Shown: piece after piece, positions 60,476 to 64,000 of the stretch
How positions within the stretch are numbered: position 1 is the stretch's first letter
Layout of the letters: the number at the start of each line of letters is the position of its first letter
Origin: Myxococcus stipitatus
GTDB taxonomy: Bacteria; Myxococcota; Myxococcia; Myxococcales; Myxococcaceae
Length of the DNA stretch: 64,000 nt
Assembly (NCBI RefSeq): GCF_037414475.1
Contig: NZ_CP147913.1
Coordinates: 9,992,501 to 10,056,500 of the forward strand
Reading direction: 5' to 3'
Position numbers and translations under genes: made by a program
Notes under the pieces: generated by a model
What the model was told of the DNA's origin: nothing
The model's database searches: none
The model's input: only the letters and a program-made list of their open reading frames with translations

Positions 60476-60519
60476 AGGGGAGGCTCGGATGACGCCAATC
60501 CGGCCTCCCCTTCGTTATT
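60476..60519 (+). terminator. Terminator after ald
   Basis: AGGGGAGGC-T-CGGAT pairs with ATCCG-GCCTCCCC, a 13-bp stem with one bulge and a 7-base loop, followed by TTCGTTATT. Confidence 0.75.
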
Positions 60520-60687
60520 GAAAGAGGCCGGGAATAAGCGCCCGGGCCCGGTGTACGGCGTTTCCGAAGCAAGCGTACGGGCGGGTATGACTGGGGAGCC
60601 GTTGTTGCTGGCTCTGTTCCCATGCATACATTGATGGGCAAGCGACAACTCATTCCCCATTTGTTTCGGGCCTTTGGAAGGCGGGAC

Positions 60688-61329
60688 ATGTTGGATTTCA
60701 GACAACCCAACCGGACGAAGCAGGAATTCGAGGAACTGGCGCTGGCCCACCTGGACCCGCTGTACTCGGCGGCCTTGCGACTGACGAAGAACGAGCGGGA
60801 CGCCGAGGACCTGGTGCAGGACACCTGCATGAGGGCCTACCGCTTCTTCGACAAGTTCGAGCGGGGCACCAACATCAAGGCCTGGCTCTTCAAGATCCTC
60901 ACCAACACCTTCATCAACCGCTACCGGCGCAAGGTGAAGGAGCGCACGGTGGTGGAGGGCGTGGAGCGCGAGGCGGTGCACGAGCGATTCGTGAGCCGGG
61001 ACGCGACGGACTTCGCGGCCAACCCGGAGCAGTACTTCTTCGACCGGCTCCTGTCGGACGACGTGCTGCGCGCCATCGACTCGTTGCCCATCGACTTCCG
61101 GCTGGTGGTCATCCTCGCGGACCTCCAGGAGTTCTCCTACAAGGAGATCGCCGAGATTCTCGAGTGCCCCGTGGGCACGGTGATGAGCCGGCTGTTCCGT
61201 GGCCGCAAGCTGCTGCAGAAGACGCTGCGTGAGTACGCGGTGGGCCAGGGTGTCTTCCGGCACGAGGGTGACTCGGCGGACGCACCGGCGAACCTCGAAG
61301 AGTATCGTCAAAGGAAGAAGACGGGCTAG
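60688..61329 (+). CDS. rpoE1: ECF sigma factor RpoE1
   Basis: The ATG at 60688 (MLDFRQPNRTKQEF) is chosen because GGAAGG lies upstream at good distance; the ATG at 60622 (22 codons earlier) lacks one. The 213-residue sigma factor has region 2 (FEELALAHLDPLYSAALRLTKNERDAEDLVQDTCMRAYRFFDKFERGTNIKAWLFKILTNTFINRYRRK) and region 4 (IDSLPIDFRLVVILADLQEFSYKEIAEILECPVGTVMSRLFRGRKLLQK). Its place beside the frz genes and before an anti-sigma gene matches RpoE1, reported to affect motility behaviour and development in Myxococcus xanthus. A tentative promoter TTGCTG-N16-TACATT is at 60605-60632. Confidence 0.88.
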   Translation: MLDFRQPNRTKQEFEELALAHLDPLYSAALRLTKNERDAEDLVQDTCMRAYRFFDKFERGTNIKAWLFKILTNTFINRYRRKVKERTVVEGVEREAVHERFVSRDATDFAANPEQYFFDRLLSDDVLRAIDSLPIDFRLVVILADLQEFSYKEIAEILECPVGTVMSRLFRGRKLLQKTLREYAVGQGVFRHEGDSADAPANLEEYRQRKKTG

Positions 61330-61352
61330 AAACAGGTTCCTACCGCGCGCCC

Positions 61353-62234
61353 ATGACCTGCCAGGAACTCGAACGGCTTTTGTATCCGTACCTCGACGGC
61401 GAATTTCAGCCAGAGGAGCGGGTCGACCTCGAATCCCACCTCGCCGCGTGTCCCCCTTGCCGGCGCCGCGTGGAGGACGAGCGGAACATGCGATTGGCCC
61501 TGCGCCGGGCCGCGCGTCACTCGGTGCAGCAGATGCGTGCTCCGGCCACGTTGCGCGCGGGCATCGCCCAGGGACTCCACGAGGAACACCGCCGTGCGCA
61601 GTACGGCGTCTGGCTGCGCGCGGGCGCGGTCGCCCTGGTGGTGATGACGGTGGGCAGTGGCTGGCTGATGCTCCGGGAGGCTCAGCGGCAGCGGATGGCT
61701 CGGGATGAAATCGTCCGCCGGCATTCGCGGGGGCTTCCGTTCGAAATCGCCTCGTCCGCGCCGGACCAGTTGGAGACGTGGTTCAAGGGCAAGGTGGACC
61801 CTCGCGTCGCCCTGCCCCAGCTCCCCAAGGCCAAGCCGCTGGGTGGCCGCATCTCCATCCTCAACGGCCGCGAAGTCGCGTACATCAGCTACGAGACGTT
61901 CCCCTCCGAGGGAGAGCCCAGCCGGCGGCTCGGCGTCTTCGTCGTCCCCGACGAGGATGGCCCCAAGCCCCAGGCGCTGCCCGCGGTGGAGGTGGACTCC
62001 GCGCAGGGCTTCAACATCGTCACCTGGCGGGACCACGAGGTCGTCTACGAGATGGTCACCGACATGGATGAGCGAGACATCCTCCGCATGCTCGATGAGC
62101 GCGAGCGCGGGGCCACGGTGGCCAGCAACCCGCCGCCAATGGAGTCCGCCGACGGCGAGTATTCGTATCAGACGCTCCCCCGGCCTCAGCGCGTCCGCCC
62201 CGCGGTCTCCTTCGAGCCCGCGTCGTATCCCTGA
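61353..62234 (+). CDS. Zinc-finger anti-sigma factor for RpoE1
   Basis: The 293-residue protein starts with a ZAS-type domain: TCQELERLLYPYLDGEFQPEERVDLESHLAACPPCRRRVEDE, with the H-x3-C-x2-C zinc motif (HLAACPPC) characteristic of zinc-binding anti-sigma factors. A membrane helix (about residues 89-108, LRAGAVALVVMTVGSGWLML) follows. The rest would be periplasmic and senses the signal; it has a beta-rich middle (RISILNGREVAYISYETFP). It starts 23 bases after rpoE1, so both are co-transcribed. It likely holds RpoE1 at the membrane until the sensor is triggered. RpoE1 targeting is inferred from adjacency. Confidence 0.85.
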   Translation: MTCQELERLLYPYLDGEFQPEERVDLESHLAACPPCRRRVEDERNMRLALRRAARHSVQQMRAPATLRAGIAQGLHEEHRRAQYGVWLRAGAVALVVMTVGSGWLMLREAQRQRMARDEIVRRHSRGLPFEIASSAPDQLETWFKGKVDPRVALPQLPKAKPLGGRISILNGREVAYISYETFPSEGEPSRRLGVFVVPDEDGPKPQALPAVEVDSAQGFNIVTWRDHEVVYEMVTDMDERDILRMLDERERGATVASNPPPMESADGEYSYQTLPRPQRVRPAVSFEPASYP

Positions 62235-62558
62235 GCCTTCCCCCGCGCCGTCAGGCTGCTCTCCAGCCAGGCACAACAGGCCTTGGCCGGGCCCCGTCCA
62301 CGGACGGGCATGACACGTACTCGACACTCTCGAAGAGGGGCGCCTGTGCCCATTCACGTCGGGCGCCGGCGCTGTTTCAGGGGATGTTCCAGGCTGTGCC
62401 GCGAGTGCCAGGCGGAGCGTGCGCTGGGGGTGTCCGGTGTGGCCCGAACATTTGACGGTCCCTGACATGGCCGATAGCCTCGACGGTGCTTCTTTCCTCG
62501 CGCGCCACCGTCACTCGTGGCGCCCGCGCGCGCCGCACCCAGGTCGGGCCGTTCCTAC
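62235..62558. other. 324-base region before frzS
   Basis: No gene is supported here. It contains a tight palindrome CCCGTCC-AC-GGACGGG at 62293-62308 that may mark the end of the rpoE1 operon, and the frzS promoter at 62452-62480. Small plus-strand frames are Arg-rich and lack ribosome sites. Confidence 0.5.
62452..62480 (+). promoter_or_regulatory. Probable sigma-A promoter of frzS
   Basis: TTGACG (62452-62457) and TAGCCT (62475-62480) are 17 bases apart. A start near 62487 gives a ~72-base leader to the frzS ATG. Confidence 0.55.
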
Positions 62559-64000
62559 ATGTCCAAGAAAATCCTGATCGTCGAAAAGAGCGACACCGCC
62601 CTCGCCGCCACCCTGCGTCCCGTCCTGGAAGGACGAGGCTTCACGGTTGAAGACACCGCGGACGGCAAGGGCAGCGTGGAGCAGATTCGCCGGGACCGGC
62701 CGCAGCTCGTCGTGCTCGCGGTGGAGCTGTCCGCGGGACAGAACGGCTACCTCATCTGCGGCAAGCTGAAGAAGGACGACGACCTCAAGAACGTCCCCAT
62801 CGTCATCGTCGGCAACCCGGATGGCTTCGCGCAGCACCGCAAGCTGAAGGCCCACGCCGACGAGTACGTGGCGATGCCCGTGGACGCGCAGCTCCTGACG
62901 GAGCGCGTGGGGGCGCTGATTGGTTTCCCCGAGCCGCCCGTCTCCGAGGACGTGGTGGACGAGAGCCTCACCCTGGATGCGCTCGGCGATGAGCCGATGA
63001 CCGCGGACTTCGGCGAGGAGATCTCCGTGGATACGGGCGAGGAGCCCGCCGTCGCCGGTGAAGAGCTGGACCTGGACGCGGCCTTCAACGACATGTCCTC
63101 GCCCGAGCCGGAGCTGGAGTCCGAGCCCGTCTCGCTCGTCGAGGAGCCCGTCGAGGCACCGCCCGAGGCCGTGGTGGAAGGCATCGGAGTGGAGGAGGAC
63201 TTCTCCACGCTGGACTCGCTCGGCTCCTCGGACGCGGACGACGCGCTCGACGCGCTGGAGGACTCCGAGAAGACGGTGGTGGGCTTCATGCCTGTGGTCC
63301 CCGCGGCGCCTCCGCCCCCGCTGAAGGTCATCGAGCCCGCGAAGGCCGCGCCCCCGCCTCCCGCGCGCACGCCGCCGCCCACCCCCACCCGTCCTCCTCC
63401 CGTCAGCGCGCCCGTGGCCACCGTGGCTCCGGCCGCCCCCGTCACTTCCGCCGCGGACGCGGCCGAGCTGCGCAACCTGCGCGCGAAGGTCGCCGAGCTG
63501 CAGGCCACGCTCGAAGACTCGCGCGGCGCGGCGTCCCTGGCCGAGGACCGGGTGCGCGAGCTGGAGGCCGAGCTCGAGTCGAGGTCCACCGAGTTGGAGA
63601 CGGCGCGCGCCTCCGCGGGGAAGAACGACAAAGACACCTTCGCCCTGCGCGATGCCGTCAACAAGCGCGACAAGGAGATCCTGCGGCTCAAGTCGGAGCT
63701 GAACCAGAAGGACCAGGAGATTGTCGAGCTCAAGGACCAGCACCTGGAGCTGGAGCAGAAGGCCAGCTCGGCCGAGTCCGAGATTGCCCGGCGCGACGCG
63801 CAGATCAAGACGCTCACCACCCGCGCGGACTCGCTCACCGCCGAGCGCAAGCGCGTGGACCAGCAGCTCGCGGCCGCCAAGGACGAGGCTCGTGGCGCCA
63901 CCGCGCGGCTGACCACCCTCCAGGAGGAGTTGGAGCAGCAGAACGCCCAGACGGCGGGCCTCAACGCGGAGCTCGAGGAGCTGCGCAACCGCACCGGTCA
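62559..64000 (+). CDS. frzS: FrzS: pseudo-receiver / coiled-coil motility protein (3' end cut by window)
   Basis: The frame runs off the window with about 480 residues visible. Residues 1-120 form an atypical receiver domain (MSKKILIVEKSDTALAATLRPVLEGRGFTVED...). The phospho-acceptor position reads Glu56 in VVLAVELSAG rather than Asp, and the conserved switch residues are altered. Residues about 125-305 are a long acidic then Pro/Ala-rich linker. From about residue 305 a heptad-rich coiled coil begins (LRNLRAKVAELQATLEDSR...). FrzS is required for social (type IV pilus) motility and oscillates between poles. Position behind the frz operon supports the assignment. The ATG at 62559 has no strong ribosome site. 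Confidence 0.92.
   Translation, partial: MSKKILIVEKSDTALAATLRPVLEGRGFTVEDTADGKGSVEQIRRDRPQLVVLAVELSAGQNGYLICGKLKKDDDLKNVPIVIVGNPDGFAQHRKLKAHADEYVAMPVDAQLLTERVGALIGFPEPPVSEDVVDESLTLDALGDEPMTADFGEEISVDTGEEPAVAGEELDLDAAFNDMSSPEPELESEPVSLVEEPVEAPPEAVVEGIGVEEDFSTLDSLGSSDADDALDALEDSEKTVVGFMPVVPAAPPPPLKVIEPAKAAPPPPARTPPPTPTRPPPVSAPVATVAPAAPVTSAADAAELRNLRAKVAELQATLEDSRGAASLAEDRVRELEAELESRSTELETARASAGKNDKDTFALRDAVNKRDKEILRLKSELNQKDQEIVELKDQHLELEQKASSAESEIARRDAQIKTLTTRADSLTAERKRVDQQLAAAKDEARGATARLTTLQEELEQQNAQTAGLNAELEELRNRTG

Noticed and set aside
63058..63324. An 88-codon plus-strand frame inside frzS
   Set aside because: Out of frame with frzS and rich in Arg/Ser/Pro; no independent signals.

Overview
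The window is about 64 kb of very GC-rich DNA with tightly packed, often translationally coupled genes on both strands. It comes from a myxobacterium of the Myxococcaceae (Myxococcus, Corallococcus or Pyxidicoccus type). Three things support this: a complete frizzy chemosensory locus (frzA, frzB, frzCD, frzE, frzG, frzF, divergent frzZ, then rpoE1 and frzS), the light-response operon carQRS, and a protein of the Myxococcus paralogous family TIGR02265/DUF2378. No insertion sequence, prophage, CRISPR array, tRNA or rRNA was found.

Layout. 1-4.0 kb: the 3' end of an ABC-permease/M1-peptidase fusion, a DUF2378 protein, and an ankyrin protein with a bactofilin-like C-terminus. 4.2-12.9 kb: an adenosylcobalamin mutase block, mutA-mutB-meaB-icmF, for propionyl/methylmalonyl-CoA and branched acyl-CoA rearrangement. 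13-23.8 kb: a nuclease-like lipoprotein, a TetR/thioesterase pair with a 28-bp palindromic operator, a DEAD-box helicase, a stand-alone EF-G paralogue, a cNMP-binding protein, an FKBP lipoprotein and a membrane metallophosphoesterase.

23.9-28.3 kb: carQRS (ECF sigma factor, membrane anti-sigma factor, antirepressor). It is followed after 41 bp, with no visible terminator, by a three-gene ATGA-coupled cassette: an RNA ligase, a HAM1/RdgB-like pyrophosphatase fused to an unknown domain, and an AbiEii-type nucleotidyltransferase. This cassette is the best candidate for an undescribed system, possibly light-linked RNA repair or RNA modification.

28.3-49.4 kb: mostly housekeeping and envelope genes. 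These include a barrel-like protein, an AI-2E transporter, a 38-residue basic protein, a DmpA-type peptidase, a tandem ATP-grasp (Ddl-like) protein with an RDD partner, hemB, an ABC exporter operon, a fused MFS/spermidine-synthase protein, a DUF1015 protein, a class II photolyase and a PHA-system protein. 49.4-64 kb: the Frz pathway controlling cell reversals, interrupted by a radical SAM protein and alanine dehydrogenase, then rpoE1 with its anti-sigma factor, and the start of frzS, cut by the window edge.

Promoter and hairpin calls are by eye. Assignments to car and frz genes rest on sequence recognition plus exact gene order; those to mut and icm genes rest on motifs and active-site residues.
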